Source of the DNA: Permianibacter sp046297695
GTDB taxonomy: Bacteria > Pseudomonadota > Gammaproteobacteria > Enterobacterales > Permianibacteraceae
Assembly (NCBI GenBank): GCA_046297695.1
Contig: JBKBHF010000021.1
Span: forward strand, 1 to 64,000
Direction of reading: 5' to 3'
Length of the DNA stretch: 64,000 nt
The position numbers and the translations under genes were made by a program. A model generated the notes under the pieces. That model worked only from the letters and a program-made list of their open reading frames with translations, searched no databases and was not told where the DNA came from. Below, piece by piece: positions 1-8,454 of the stretch. How positions within the stretch are numbered: position 1 is the first letter of the stretch; each line of letters opens with the position of its first letter.

Positions 1-926
1 TCGGCTTCCGGGTTGCCGGTGGTCAGCAGTTTTTCGCCGTAGAAAATCGAGTTGGCACCGGCGTTGAAACACAGGGCCTGCATTTCTTCGCTCATCGCCT
101 CCCGACCGGCCGATAGGCGCACGTATGACGTTGGCATCATGATACGGGCGGTCGCGATGGTACGGACGAACTGCAGCCAGTCGAGCTTTTCGGTGTTTTC
201 GAGCGGCGTACCTTTGACCGCGACCAGCATGTTGATCGGCACGCTTTGCGGATGCTCGGGCAAGTTGGCGAGCTCGCGCAGCAGGCCCAGACGATCTGTC
301 AAGGTTTCGCCCATGCCGACGATGCCGCCGGCGCAGACATTGATGCCGGCATCGCGCACATGCTGCAGCGTGTTCAGCCGATCTGCGTAAGTGCGGGTCG
401 TGATGATCTTGCCGTAGTACTCCGGCGACGTATCGAGGTTGTGGTTGTAGTAATCGAGGCCGGCTGCTTTCAGGCGCTGGGCCTGATCCTCGCTCAACAT
501 ACCAAGCGTGACGCAGGATTCCAGGCCGAGCGATTTCACCGCCTTGATCATTTCCAGCACGACGACAAAGTCTTTCTCGCGCGGGCTGCGCCAGGCGGCG
601 CCCATGCAGAAGCGGGTGGCGCCGGTTTCTTTCGCTTCTTTCGCGCGTTTGACCACGTCTTCAATTGCCATCAGCTGCTCTTTCGACAGGCTGGTGTCGT
701 AATGACCGCTCTGCGGGCAGTAGGCGCAGTCTTCCGGGCAGGCACCGGTCTTGATCGACAGCAGGGTCGAGGTCTGCACCTGGTTCGGGTTGAAGTGACG
801 GCGGTGCAGGCTCTGGGCGACGAACAGCAGATCGTTGAACGGCAGTTTGAAGATCTGCTCGACCTCGGCCAGTGACCAGTCGTGGCGGATGGCGCCGGTC
901 AGCAGGCGGTCAATCAATTGGCTCAA
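1..926 (-). CDS. bioB: Biotin synthase BioB (3' end beyond the window)
   Basis: Radical-SAM enzyme that inserts sulfur into dethiobiotin, the last step of biotin synthesis. The visible 308 residues carry the SAM-cluster motif C-x3-C-x2-C at about residues 63-70 (GACPEDCAYC). The later cysteines of the [2Fe-2S] site are also present (RFCMG, SCVTLG, NVCAGG), as is the conserved Arg in SAGREAM. The C-terminal ~40 residues lie beyond position 1. I chose the TTG start at 926 because GGAGAG sits 5 nt upstream and no ATG fits. The gene is divergent from comF across a ~95 bp gap. The identification is secure from the motifs; the start codon is less certain. Confidence 0.95.
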   Translation of the reverse strand, partial: MSQLIDRLLTGAIRHDWSLAEVEQIFKLPFNDLLFVAQSLHRRHFNPNQVQTSTLLSIKTGACPEDCAYCPQSGHYDTSLSKEQLMAIEDVVKRAKEAKETGATRFCMGAAWRSPREKDFVVVLEMIKAVKSLGLESCVTLGMLSEDQAQRLKAAGLDYYNHNLDTSPEYYGKIITTRTYADRLNTLQHVRDAGINVCAGGIVGMGETLTDRLGLLRELANLPEHPQSVPINMLVAVKGTPLENTEKLDWLQFVRTIATARIMMPTSYVRLSAGREAMSEEMQALCFNAGANSIFYGEKLLTTGNPEA

Positions 927-1020
927 GGCGTCTCTCCGGGTAGAGTCGGTTTGGGGCTTGAAAAAGCCCATAAAGAGGCCGGCATCATAGCCGGCCACGG
1001 ATGGCTGTCAACCGGAACGG

Positions 1021-1707
1021 ATGCTCATGGTTTACAAGTGGCTGGAGCCGCTGTGCCCGCTGTGCCGCTGCCCGGCCGGCCGCGACCAAGGCCTGTGTCC
1101 GGTTTGTGCGGCGGATCTGCCCTGGCTGGGCCATGCCTGCCGGCGCTGCGCCCTGCCGCTGCCAACCAATGCGGGCGATGCCTGCGGCCCCTGTCTGCGC
1201 CGGCCGTCACCGGTCGAGCAGACGATTTGCGCGCTGCGCTATGAAGCGCCGGTCAGCGGTCTGGTCGCGGCGTTCAAATTCCACCGCAATCTCGCTGCGG
1301 GCGCGGCGCTCGCCGAGCTGCTGACGACCGCACTCAGCGCTGCCGGCATTCCCGAAAACCCGCCCGAGGCGCTGCTGCCGGTGCCACTGCATGCCAGCCG
1401 GCTGCGCCAGCGCGGTTACAACCAGGCACTGGAGCTCGCCAAACCGCTCGCCCGGCATCTGCAACGGCCGGTATTGCCGCAGGCCGTCGTCCGCCAACTG
1501 GCAACCGCCGATCAGATTGGGCTTTCGGCCCTGCAGCGGCGGCGCAATTTGCGCAACGCCTTTGCCGTGCGCGCGGCACTGCCCGGCCATGTCGCGATAA
1601 TCGACGACGTGCTGACCACCGGTGCCACTGTATTGACGCTGGCCAGGACCTTGCGCAAAGCCGGCGTCCAGCGGGTGGATGTCTGGTGCCTGGCGCGCAC
1701 GGTCTGA
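1021..1707 (+). CDS. comF: ComF family phosphoribosyltransferase-like protein
   Basis: ComF/GntX-type protein of 228 residues. Four CxxC pairs in the first 60 residues (CPLC, CPVC, CRRC, CGPC) form an N-terminal zinc-binding region. A type I phosphoribosyltransferase fold follows, with the PRPP-binding loop VAIIDDVLTTGAT near residues 191-203. The family is linked to DNA uptake in naturally competent bacteria, but its biochemical role is poorly defined. The divergent bioB neighbour is the arrangement common in gammaproteobacteria. A second ATG two codons downstream is an equally possible start. A hairpin terminator follows at 1802. Confidence 0.9.
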   Translation: MLMVYKWLEPLCPLCRCPAGRDQGLCPVCAADLPWLGHACRRCALPLPTNAGDACGPCLRRPSPVEQTICALRYEAPVSGLVAAFKFHRNLAAGAALAELLTTALSAAGIPENPPEALLPVPLHASRLRQRGYNQALELAKPLARHLQRPVLPQAVVRQLATADQIGLSALQRRRNLRNAFAVRAALPGHVAIIDDVLTTGATVLTLARTLRKAGVQRVDVWCLARTV

Positions 1708-1801
1708 GCCGGCACCGATGCTACCCGAGCCGGTCATCAGCCGATGCAGCGGCTAGCCCACGCCCCGGTGCTAGAATCCTGCTGTTTACCGTCAACGAAC
1801 G

Positions 1802-1824
1802 ACCGGCCTGCGAGGCCGGTTTCT
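1802..1824 (+). terminator. Rho-independent terminator after comF
   Basis: Perfect 8-bp stem ACCGGCCT/AGGCCGGT with a GCG loop, followed by TTTCTT. It lies upstream of the preferred MATE start. It argues that the open frame between 1744 and 1866 is not translated. Confidence 0.7.
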
Positions 1825-1866
1825 TGTAGCCGCTGGCCGGCTGCATCGACGAGCCCTGCCATCATC

Positions 1867-3195
1867 GTGCTGAACCGCGAACGCTCCCAGCAAATCCTGC
1901 ACCTGACCTTGCCCGTCATGGGCGGCATGATCTCGCAGAACATTCTCAATCTGGTCGACATGTACATGGTCGGTCGGTTGGGGCCGGCAGCTGTTGCCGC
2001 CGTCGGCATCACCAGTTACGTCAACTGGCTGCTCGCCGCGGCGTTCATCGGCCTGTCGGCCGGCGTGCAGGCCATGGTTGCGCGCCGGATGGGCGAAGGT
2101 CAGCACGAGATCGCGGCGCGGCCGCTGAACGGTTCGCTGTTACTGATTGCGATGTCCGCCATTCCGCTGGCGATTATTTTGATTCTGTGTGCGCCGTGGA
2201 TCGTCTCGCTGCTGACCGATGATCCGGCAGTGGCCGCGCAAGGCACACCGTATTTGCAGGCGCGCATCGCCGGCATCGCCGCGATGGGCATGAACTTTTC
2301 CTTCCGCGCCTACTGGAGCGCGATCAAGCTCACCCGTTTTTATTTCATGACCCTGCTGGTCATGCACACGATCAATATCGGTATCAACTATGTGCTGATT
2401 TTTGGCGAATTCGGCTTGCCGGCGCTTGGCACGTTTGGTGCCGGTCTTGGCACCACCCTTTCGCTCTACATCGGCACAATCATTTATTTCAGTTATGCCT
2501 GGCGCCACACGCGGCAATACGGTTTCCTCGCCTCCCTGCCGCGCCGCGAAACGGTGATGACCATCATCAAGGTGTCGGTACCGGCCTGCGCCCAGCAGTT
2601 CTTTTTCTCGCTCGGCTTCACCGTGCTGTTCTGGATTGTCGGTCAGGTTGGCACCGGTGAGCTGGCGGTGGCCAACGTGCTGACCAACACCCTGCTGGTG
2701 GCGTTTCTGCCTTGTCTCGCGTTTGGTTTGTCGGCGGCAACGCTGGTGGGGCAGGCACTCGGCCGTAACGATGCGGTCGACGCCTATCGCTGGGGCTGGG
2801 ATGTCGCCAAGCTGGCGCTGATTGTCGTGTTCATCATTGCGGTGCCGATGTATGTGTTGGCGCCGTGGATCATGAGCATCTTCATCGTCGATCCGGAGGT
2901 CGCCGCACTCGGCGTGATCCCGTTGCGGCTGGTGGCGATCGGCTTGTTGCTGGATGCCGTCGGCACGGTGCTGTTCAACGGCATGCAAGGCGCCGGCGCC
3001 ACGATGAGCACGATGGCGGTCACGCTCGGTCTGCAATGGCTGGTGTTCCTGCCGCTCGCCTATCTCACCGGTCCGGTGCTGGGCATGGGCCTGCTGACCA
3101 TCTGGTCAATTTATGTCGGTTACCGCGGCTTCCAAACCGGGGTGTTTGTCTGGCTTTGGCGGCGACGGAAATGGACCACGATCAAACTGGCGTAG
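1867..3195 (+). CDS. MATE family multidrug/sodium efflux transporter
   Basis: Inner-membrane antiporter of the multidrug and toxic compound extrusion family. About 442 residues and roughly twelve hydrophobic segments fit the family size. The N-terminal pattern (LTLPVMGGMISQNILNLVD followed by MYMVGRLG) and the internal two-fold repeat are typical. I chose the GTG start at 1867 because the frame upstream is non-conserved in character and contains the comF terminator. No strong ribosome-binding site is visible. The 3' end overlaps srkA by 25 bp, suggesting co-transcription. The substrate cannot be read from sequence. Confidence 0.85.
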   Translation: MLNRERSQQILHLTLPVMGGMISQNILNLVDMYMVGRLGPAAVAAVGITSYVNWLLAAAFIGLSAGVQAMVARRMGEGQHEIAARPLNGSLLLIAMSAIPLAIILILCAPWIVSLLTDDPAVAAQGTPYLQARIAGIAAMGMNFSFRAYWSAIKLTRFYFMTLLVMHTINIGINYVLIFGEFGLPALGTFGAGLGTTLSLYIGTIIYFSYAWRHTRQYGFLASLPRRETVMTIIKVSVPACAQQFFFSLGFTVLFWIVGQVGTGELAVANVLTNTLLVAFLPCLAFGLSAATLVGQALGRNDAVDAYRWGWDVAKLALIVVFIIAVPMYVLAPWIMSIFIVDPEVAALGVIPLRLVAIGLLLDAVGTVLFNGMQGAGATMSTMAVTLGLQWLVFLPLAYLTGPVLGMGLLTIWSIYVGYRGFQTGVFVWLWRRRKWTTIKLA

Positions 3196-4178
3196 CCGAT
3201 GCCGGCGAGCACCAACACACCTATGCCGGACTGACGCCGGACACCATTCTGCTGGCGCTGGAAAGCGCCGGTTTTCTGCCGGAAGCGGCGCTGCATCCGC
3301 TGAACAGTTTCGAAAACCGCGTCTACAGTTTTCGTGACGAGGACGGCGGCAAGTTTGTCGTCAAATTCTATCGGCCGGGCCGCTGGCGCCGCGACCAGAT
3401 CCAGGAAGAACATGCGTTCCTGTATGAGCTGGCCGACACCGATATTCCGGTGATTGCCCCGGTGCAGCGCGACGGCGTCAGCGTGTTCGAAGCCAGCGGT
3501 TTTCTCTTCGCCGTGTTTCCGCAACGCGGCGGCCGGCCGTTTGAAGCCGGCAATGACGCGCAACTGGAAGTGATGGGCCGCACCGTCGGCCGCTTGCACG
3601 CCGTCGCCCAGCAACGCGCGTTCACGGTGCGCGAACGGCTCGACGTTGACCAGTTCGCCCGGCCGGCGCTCGCCGAAACGCTGCAAAGCCCGCTGCTACC
3701 GGTGCATTTGCGCACCGCCTACCAACGCGCTGCCGAAATCTTGCTCGATGCCTGCAGCGCGCAGCTGCAACGGCTGCACGATGTCGCGTGGCAGCGCTGC
3801 CATGGCGATCTGCATCCCGGCAATATTTTGTGGACCGGTGACGGCGTGCTGCTGATCGATTTCGACGATTGCCGGACCGCACCGGCCGTGCAGGATCTGT
3901 GGATGCTGGCGCACACGCCGGCCGAGCGCGCGCTGCTGGTCAGCGAGTATGAGAATTTCTGTGATTTTGACTGGCGCGAATGGCAACTGGCGGAAGTGTT
4001 TCGCGGCCTGCGCCTGGTGCAGTACTGCGGCTGGCTGGCGCAGCGCTGGCACGATCCGACTTTTCCGCGCCATTTTCCATGGTTCGGTGGCGACAGCTAT
4101 TTCGCCGGCCAGATCAACCTGCTGCAAGAACAGACCGACGCCGTTCGCAGCGGCGACGAGCACGCCAATCAGGTCTGA
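3171..4178 (+). CDS. srkA: Stress response kinase A (SrkA/YihE-like Ser/Thr kinase)
   Basis: Cytosolic protein kinase of the YihE/SrkA family, which in E. coli counters stress-induced cell death. Length is 335 residues against 328 in E. coli. The catalytic loop HGDLHPGNILW begins near residue 211, followed by the metal-binding IDFDDC. The N-terminal LNSFENRVYSFRDEDG and VVKFYRPGRW with its ATP-binding Lys are typical. The ATG start lies inside the MATE gene in another frame, so the two are probably translationally coupled. The 3' end overlaps the convergent antiporter gene by 10 bp. Confidence 0.9.
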   Translation: MDHDQTGVADAGEHQHTYAGLTPDTILLALESAGFLPEAALHPLNSFENRVYSFRDEDGGKFVVKFYRPGRWRRDQIQEEHAFLYELADTDIPVIAPVQRDGVSVFEASGFLFAVFPQRGGRPFEAGNDAQLEVMGRTVGRLHAVAQQRAFTVRERLDVDQFARPALAETLQSPLLPVHLRTAYQRAAEILLDACSAQLQRLHDVAWQRCHGDLHPGNILWTGDGVLLIDFDDCRTAPAVQDLWMLAHTPAERALLVSEYENFCDFDWREWQLAEVFRGLRLVQYCGWLAQRWHDPTFPRHFPWFGGDSYFAGQINLLQEQTDAVRSGDEHANQV

Positions 4179-5935
4179 ACCGGCTCGATATCCGCGCGCG
4201 GCAACGGCCGCGGCTCGCCATGAATGCCGACGCGTGAAACGTGGCCGTGCAGCACCCGGCACACCACCAGCCGGACATGACCAACGGTGACACTGTCACC
4301 GACCACGGCGCGACCACGAAATGTCCCTTCGATAAATTGACCGACCGTTTTGCCGGCCAGATTCGGTGCCAGCGCAAAGCCGAGGGTGCGGGCCAACTCG
4401 GTCATTGGCATGCTGGCGCGAACAATGCGTTCACCGAAATAGTGATCGGCAGACAAGCGTGGCGTTGCCACCGTATCACCGAGCACGCGGCTGACTTGCG
4501 GAATGAGCGAGCTCTCCGCCACCACGTACACGACGTCACCGATTTTCAGCTCGTCGATCAGCACCGGATCGTGCCAGCTGTCGCCACGGAACACCCCGGC
4601 CACACGCACCGCGGTCGGCAAAATCAACTCGTCGACACTGTGGGCCAACGCCGGCGTGTCGTGCCCGATGCGAAACGAGGCCACTTCCCACAGCTGATCA
4701 TGGGTGGGGCTTTCAATTGGCATGCGAAACTGCGGTTCTGGCTGGGCCGGCAATTCCAGCCGCAGCCATCGCGCCAGCGGCGCAATCGACCAGCCCTGGA
4801 CGACCAAAGACAACAGCACGATCACAAACGCGACGTTCAGAAACAGCTTGGCGTTTGGCTCGCCAGCGAGCAGCGGGAACAGCGCCAGAATGATCGGCAC
4901 CGCACCACGCAATCCGACCCAGCCGATAAATAGCTGATCCCGCCACGGAAACCGGAACGGCAACAGGCTGAGCCAGACGGCCAGCGGCCGGGCAACAAAC
5001 ATCAACACCGCAGCAATCAGCAAGGTCGGCAGCAACAGCGGTGGCAATTCCGACGGCGTCACCAGCAAACCGAGGATCAGGAACATGATGATCTGCGACA
5101 GCCAGGTCAGGCCATCCTGCACCCGCAGAATATGCACCATGGCCGGCAGCTTGGCTTGACCAAGCAGAAAACCGGCGAGATAAATCGCCAGAAAACCGCT
5201 GCCGCCGACCGCTGCAGTACCGGCGTAGATCACGGCGCTGGCAGCCAAGGCCAGAATCGGAAAGAAGGTGATATTGAGCCGGACATGCTTGCAGGCCAGC
5301 ACCAGCAAGCGGCCACCGATCCAGCCGCCGAGCAAGCCGAGCGCAAATTGCTGCAGCAACAGCAACAGCATGCGCCACCATGGCCATTCATTCGGTGCTG
5401 CCAGCATCGACAACAAGGCGATGGTCAGCATGACCGCCATCGGATCGTTGCTGCCGGACTCGATCTCCAGCGTCGAGGCGACCCGATCTTTCAGCTGCAT
5501 ACGCTGGGACTGAAAAATGGAGAACACGGCTGCCGCGTCGGTGGAGCTGACGATGGCGCCGAGTAGCAAGCCTTCGGCCCAACTCAGATTGAACGCGTAC
5601 CGGGCGGCGGCGCCGACGATAACGCAGGTGATGAGCACACCAACGGTAGCGAGCACGCTGGCCGGGCCGAGCGCGACCCGGAACCGGCGCGAATCGGTGC
5701 GCATACCGCCATCAAACAGGATGATGACCAGCGCCACGGTACCGATCAGAAACGCGACCGGCGCATTGTCGAAATGGATGCCGCCGGGGCCGTCCTCACC
5801 GGCCAACATGCCGACGATCAAAAAAACCAGCAGCAACGGCGTGCCGAACCGGGTCGAAACCAGGCTGGCAAACACGCTGAACAGCAGCAACGCGCCACCC
5901 ATCAGGATGAACAAGTTGGCCTGGTCAAGGGTCAC
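4169..5935 (-). CDS. nhaP2: K+/H+ antiporter, CPA1 family (NhaP2/CvrA type)
   Basis: Inner-membrane cation/proton antiporter of 588 residues, close to the ~578 of E. coli CvrA. About twelve transmembrane segments fill the first ~390 residues. A cytosolic TrkA-C-like domain follows (RVAGVFRGDSWHDPVLIDEL...VYVVAESS), then a CorC/HlyC-like C-terminal domain. FDGGMRTD and SSTDAAAVFSI match the ion-binding region of CPA1 proteins. The domain layout, not just the membrane core, supports the K+-type subfamily. The gene is convergent with srkA, with a 10-bp overlap of coding ends. Confidence 0.9.
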   Translation of the reverse strand: MTLDQANLFILMGGALLLFSVFASLVSTRFGTPLLLVFLIVGMLAGEDGPGGIHFDNAPVAFLIGTVALVIILFDGGMRTDSRRFRVALGPASVLATVGVLITCVIVGAAARYAFNLSWAEGLLLGAIVSSTDAAAVFSIFQSQRMQLKDRVASTLEIESGSNDPMAVMLTIALLSMLAAPNEWPWWRMLLLLLQQFALGLLGGWIGGRLLVLACKHVRLNITFFPILALAASAVIYAGTAAVGGSGFLAIYLAGFLLGQAKLPAMVHILRVQDGLTWLSQIIMFLILGLLVTPSELPPLLLPTLLIAAVLMFVARPLAVWLSLLPFRFPWRDQLFIGWVGLRGAVPIILALFPLLAGEPNAKLFLNVAFVIVLLSLVVQGWSIAPLARWLRLELPAQPEPQFRMPIESPTHDQLWEVASFRIGHDTPALAHSVDELILPTAVRVAGVFRGDSWHDPVLIDELKIGDVVYVVAESSLIPQVSRVLGDTVATPRLSADHYFGERIVRASMPMTELARTLGFALAPNLAGKTVGQFIEGTFRGRAVVGDSVTVGHVRLVVCRVLHGHVSRVGIHGEPRPLPRADIEPVQT

Positions 5936-6045
5936 ACTCGCCTCCTTGTCGGTGGCAGATAGGGCGTTGGCGTCAGCTGCTCATAAGAATCGTGCGCAAG
6001 CAGGGGCAGTCAACACGGCCCCCCAAGAATAAAATCGGCGCCGGG

Positions 6046-6639
6046 TCAATGCGCCGACTTGGTCATCTTGTCCAGATAGCCCATGCCGAACGCTGACGCC
6101 ACGAACGTCATGTGGATGATGACATACCACATCAACATGTCGCTGGATTGCTCGGACATCATCTGGAGCAATTCCGGTGTCAGCTCGACGCCTTGGTCTT
6201 TCAGCGCCGCGACCTGCTGTTTATAGAGCGACTCGACCCCGATGAATTTCTGCAGCAGGTGAATCGACGAGATGGCGACGATCGACGCCGCCACTTTCTG
6301 CTTCAGCGTGCCGGTGTCGAGCTTACCCATCCAGTCGAGCTTTTCGTTACCCTCGACCACGTCCAGCTTGGATACAAAGTTCTCATAGCCGGAAAACATC
6401 ACCATGACGATGAGGCCACCGACCATCGCCATGTCGACCAGCGCCAGCACCAGCAGCACCAGATCGCTTTCCTTGATTTGCAGCAAATGCGGAAAAACGT
6501 GAGCAAACTCCTGGAAGAACTTCACCGTCAACGCGATCAGCGCCAACGACAGGCCCAGGTAAATCGGCGCCAGCAACCAGCGGCTGGCGTACATGCTGCG
6601 CTCAATCAAACGTTCCACAAACCAGGACTCCACGGCCAT
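6046..6639 (-). CDS. UPF0114 (YqhA/TIGR00645) family membrane protein
   Basis: Small inner-membrane protein of 197 residues with about four transmembrane segments. The hallmark start region ERSMYASRWLLAPIYLGLSL and the segment ALVDMAMVGGLIVMVMFSGY are characteristic of the YqhA family. The biochemical function is unknown. The start could be ATG at 6639 or the GTG seven codons later, which is nearer the usual family N-terminus. The gene stands alone, divergent from the solute-binding protein gene. Confidence 0.85.
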   Translation of the reverse strand: MAVESWFVERLIERSMYASRWLLAPIYLGLSLALIALTVKFFQEFAHVFPHLLQIKESDLVLLVLALVDMAMVGGLIVMVMFSGYENFVSKLDVVEGNEKLDWMGKLDTGTLKQKVAASIVAISSIHLLQKFIGVESLYKQQVAALKDQGVELTPELLQMMSEQSSDMLMWYVIIHMTFVASAFGMGYLDKMTKSAH

Positions 6640-6754
6640 CAGATGGCGCGGATTGTATCAGGCCGATCCCGGCAAAGAGAGCTCCCCGCTTGCAGTCAGC
6701 GGCTCGGCGTCTACGCTTTAATTGCCTTGTCTTGCCTGGTCAGGAGTCTTGCCT

Positions 6755-7510
6755 ATGTCACGCCTCACCCTGTTCTGCCTCGCCGGTATGCTGGCCGGCT
6801 CTGCCTCGGCGGCCGAAGTCACGCTGCGCGCCGATGTCTGGTTCCCGATGAATGGCGAGCCGGGTGCCGCCGAACCCGGCTTCATGATCGAGATTGCCGA
6901 GGAAGCGCTGAAGGCGGGCGGTCATACCGTCAACTACCAGACCCTGCCGTGGGAACGGGCGGTGGCCGAAACCCGCGCCGGCAAGTTCGACTGCGTGGTC
7001 GGCGCCTACAAGGAAGACACGCCGGATTTCGTCTTTCCTGATGAGCCGCTCGGTATGGACGTGCAGGCGTTCTGGGTCAAAAAAGGCCAGGCCTGGCGCT
7101 ACAGCGGCGATCTGGCCAGCCTCAAGGGGCAGACCGTTGCCGTCATCGGTGGCTATGCCTACGGCGACGAATTTGAAGCCTTTGCCAAGGCCAACCCGGC
7201 CGGCATTCAGAGTGTCAGCGGCGACAATGCGCTCGAGCAGAACCTGAAGAAGGTGCAGGCCGGCCGGGTCGTGACGACGCTGGAATCAGTCTACGTCGCG
7301 GAAGCCAAGATCAAGGAGATGGGCCTGACCGGCCAGATCGAAAATGCCGGCCTGTTTGGTGAACCCACCGAAATGTATATCGCCTGCAGTCCGGCCAAAC
7401 CGAGCTCGAAAGCGTACGCCAAGCTGTTGACGGACGGGGTTCGTGCCTTGCGCAGCAGCGGCAAGCTGGCCGCCATCATGGCCAAGTACGGCCTGAAAGA
7501 CTGGAAGTAG
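6755..7510 (+). CDS. Periplasmic solute-binding protein, amino-acid (SBP_bac_3) type
   Basis: Secreted binding protein of 251 residues with a signal peptide ending near AGSASA-AEV. The SBP_bac_3 fold is indicated by PWERAVAETRAGKFDCVVG, GQTVAVIGGYAYG and LRSSGKLAAIMAKYG. AGGAG lies 8 nt upstream of ATG 6755, which rules out the longer in-frame start. No permease or ATPase gene is adjacent, so it is an orphan binding protein that could also act in sensing. The substrate is unknown. A long inverted repeat lies just after the stop codon. Confidence 0.8.
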   Translation: MSRLTLFCLAGMLAGSASAAEVTLRADVWFPMNGEPGAAEPGFMIEIAEEALKAGGHTVNYQTLPWERAVAETRAGKFDCVVGAYKEDTPDFVFPDEPLGMDVQAFWVKKGQAWRYSGDLASLKGQTVAVIGGYAYGDEFEAFAKANPAGIQSVSGDNALEQNLKKVQAGRVVTTLESVYVAEAKIKEMGLTGQIENAGLFGEPTEMYIACSPAKPSSKAYAKLLTDGVRALRSSGKLAAIMAKYGLKDWK

Positions 7511-7529
7511 CAACGCCCGTCCGCTCGCC

Positions 7530-7620
7530 CATGGTTCAGGCCGGATTCAGTTGCCGCAGCTCAGCATGGCGGCAACGGTGCGAGACCTGCTCGCCCGCCC
7601 CCTGAGGAGCCTGAACCATG
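7530..7620 (+). promoter_or_regulatory. Inverted repeat that can sequester the start codon of the His-rich protein gene
   Basis: A perfect 12-bp inverted repeat pairs 7530-7541 (CATGGTTCAGGC) with 7609-7620 (GCCTGAACCATG). The right arm contains the ATG start (7618-7620) and touches the GAGGAG ribosome-binding site at 7604-7609. An inner 7-bp stem, 7551-7557 with 7569-7575 (TTGCCGC/GCGGCAA), would stabilise the fold. The arms are visible in sequence; control of translation by this fold is inference. Confidence 0.5.
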
Positions 7621-8169
7621 CGCACCCTTGCTCTTGTTCTGACCAGCCTGGCGCTGCTTGGCGCCAGCGAGGCCATGGCCGACCGCGACAATTCGCGCGG
7701 CAACCAACGTGACAGCGGCGACAAGCGCGCCCTCTACAGCGAGCAAAGCCGCAGCCACGGCCAGAGCCGTGAGTATCGTGAAGAACGCCGCGACGATCAC
7801 CGTGGCCGCGACCATGACCGGCGCGAATGGCGGGATGAGCGGCGCGACGACCGTCACAGCGAGCATCGCCACCGTGATCGCGACCGTCATGATTACGATT
7901 GGCGCGATCGTGACCATCGCCATTACCGCGATTACGACCGCCATCACCATCACTACTACTACTCACCGGCACCACGCCGTGTGATCTACATCCGCGACGG
8001 CTATGGCCATTACCGTCACTACCATCTGCGGCATGACTTCCACAGCCACTTCTACGACCCGTTCTATTTCCACAACGGCATCCACATTCATGCCGGCTGC
8101 CATTACCACCACTTCGGCGATGCGCTTGCCGCCGGTATCGTGATCGGCGCCATTCTCGGCGACTGGTAA
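7618..8169 (+). CDS. His/Arg/Asp-rich secreted protein of unknown function
   Basis: 183 residues with a clean signal peptide (cleavage near SEAMA-DRD). An extremely low-complexity hydrophilic middle follows, rich in Arg, Asp, Glu and His, including HHHHYYY. The second half is rich in His and Tyr, and the C-terminus has a short hydrophobic Gly/Ala stretch (LAAGIVIGAILG). The composition suggests periplasmic or surface metal binding or buffering; this is inference. I do not recognise a named family. GAGGAG precedes the ATG, which lies in one arm of a long inverted repeat. The gene is followed by a structured intergenic stretch and a bidirectional terminator. Confidence 0.75.
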   Translation: MRTLALVLTSLALLGASEAMADRDNSRGNQRDSGDKRALYSEQSRSHGQSREYREERRDDHRGRDHDRREWRDERRDDRHSEHRHRDRDRHDYDWRDRDHRHYRDYDRHHHHYYYSPAPRRVIYIRDGYGHYRHYHLRHDFHSHFYDPFYFHNGIHIHAGCHYHHFGDALAAGIVIGAILGDW

Positions 8170-8189
8170 AGCGATGACGGCACGCAGCC

Positions 8190-8360
8190 AGGCTGCCTAG
8201 CAGTTTTGGCAACGCGATTCGAGTGCTGAGACAGCGGTAATTGTGCGCAGCTTTTGTCGACGGAATCGCGTTTGCTAGCAGAGCAAATCCGGTGTGGGTA
8301 ATGAGGGTTCCTCACACCGGGTCTGTCCAGGGCGCAGGCGACTGCGCCCTGTTCTTTTCT
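8190..8360 (+). ncRNA. Candidate structured RNA / intergenic hairpin cluster
   Basis: A non-coding stretch with several consecutive inverted repeats. A 10-bp pair lies at 8211-8220 with 8263-8272 (AACGCGATTC/GAATCGCGTT). An 8-bp pair lies at 8289-8296 with 8313-8320 (CCGGTGTG/CACACCGG). A 9-bp pair lies at 8329-8337 with 8342-8350 (AGGGCGCAG/CTGCGCCCT), followed by GTTCTTTTCT like an intrinsic terminator. I do not recognise a known RNA family. It could be an independent small RNA or a structured 3' UTR of the His-rich protein gene. Confidence 0.35.
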
Positions 8361-8391
8361 GCCCGGTTGGCCACGGCACGCAATCCGGGGC

Positions 8392-8423
8392 AAAAAAACG
8401 GCGGGGAACCCCCCGCCGTTTTT
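8392..8423. terminator. Bidirectional rho-independent terminator
   Basis: An 8-bp GC stem (8399-8406 with 8411-8418) with an AACC loop is flanked by seven A's on the left and five T's on the right. It can end transcripts from both the His-rich protein side and the convergent lipoprotein gene. Confidence 0.8.
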
Positions 8424-8454
8424 CATTCAGTCTGGGACACAAGCCATTCGGTCG

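Noticed and set aside
1744..1866. N-terminal extension of the MATE protein
   Set aside because: It contains the comF terminator hairpin and has no MATE-like sequence; GTG 1867 is preferred.
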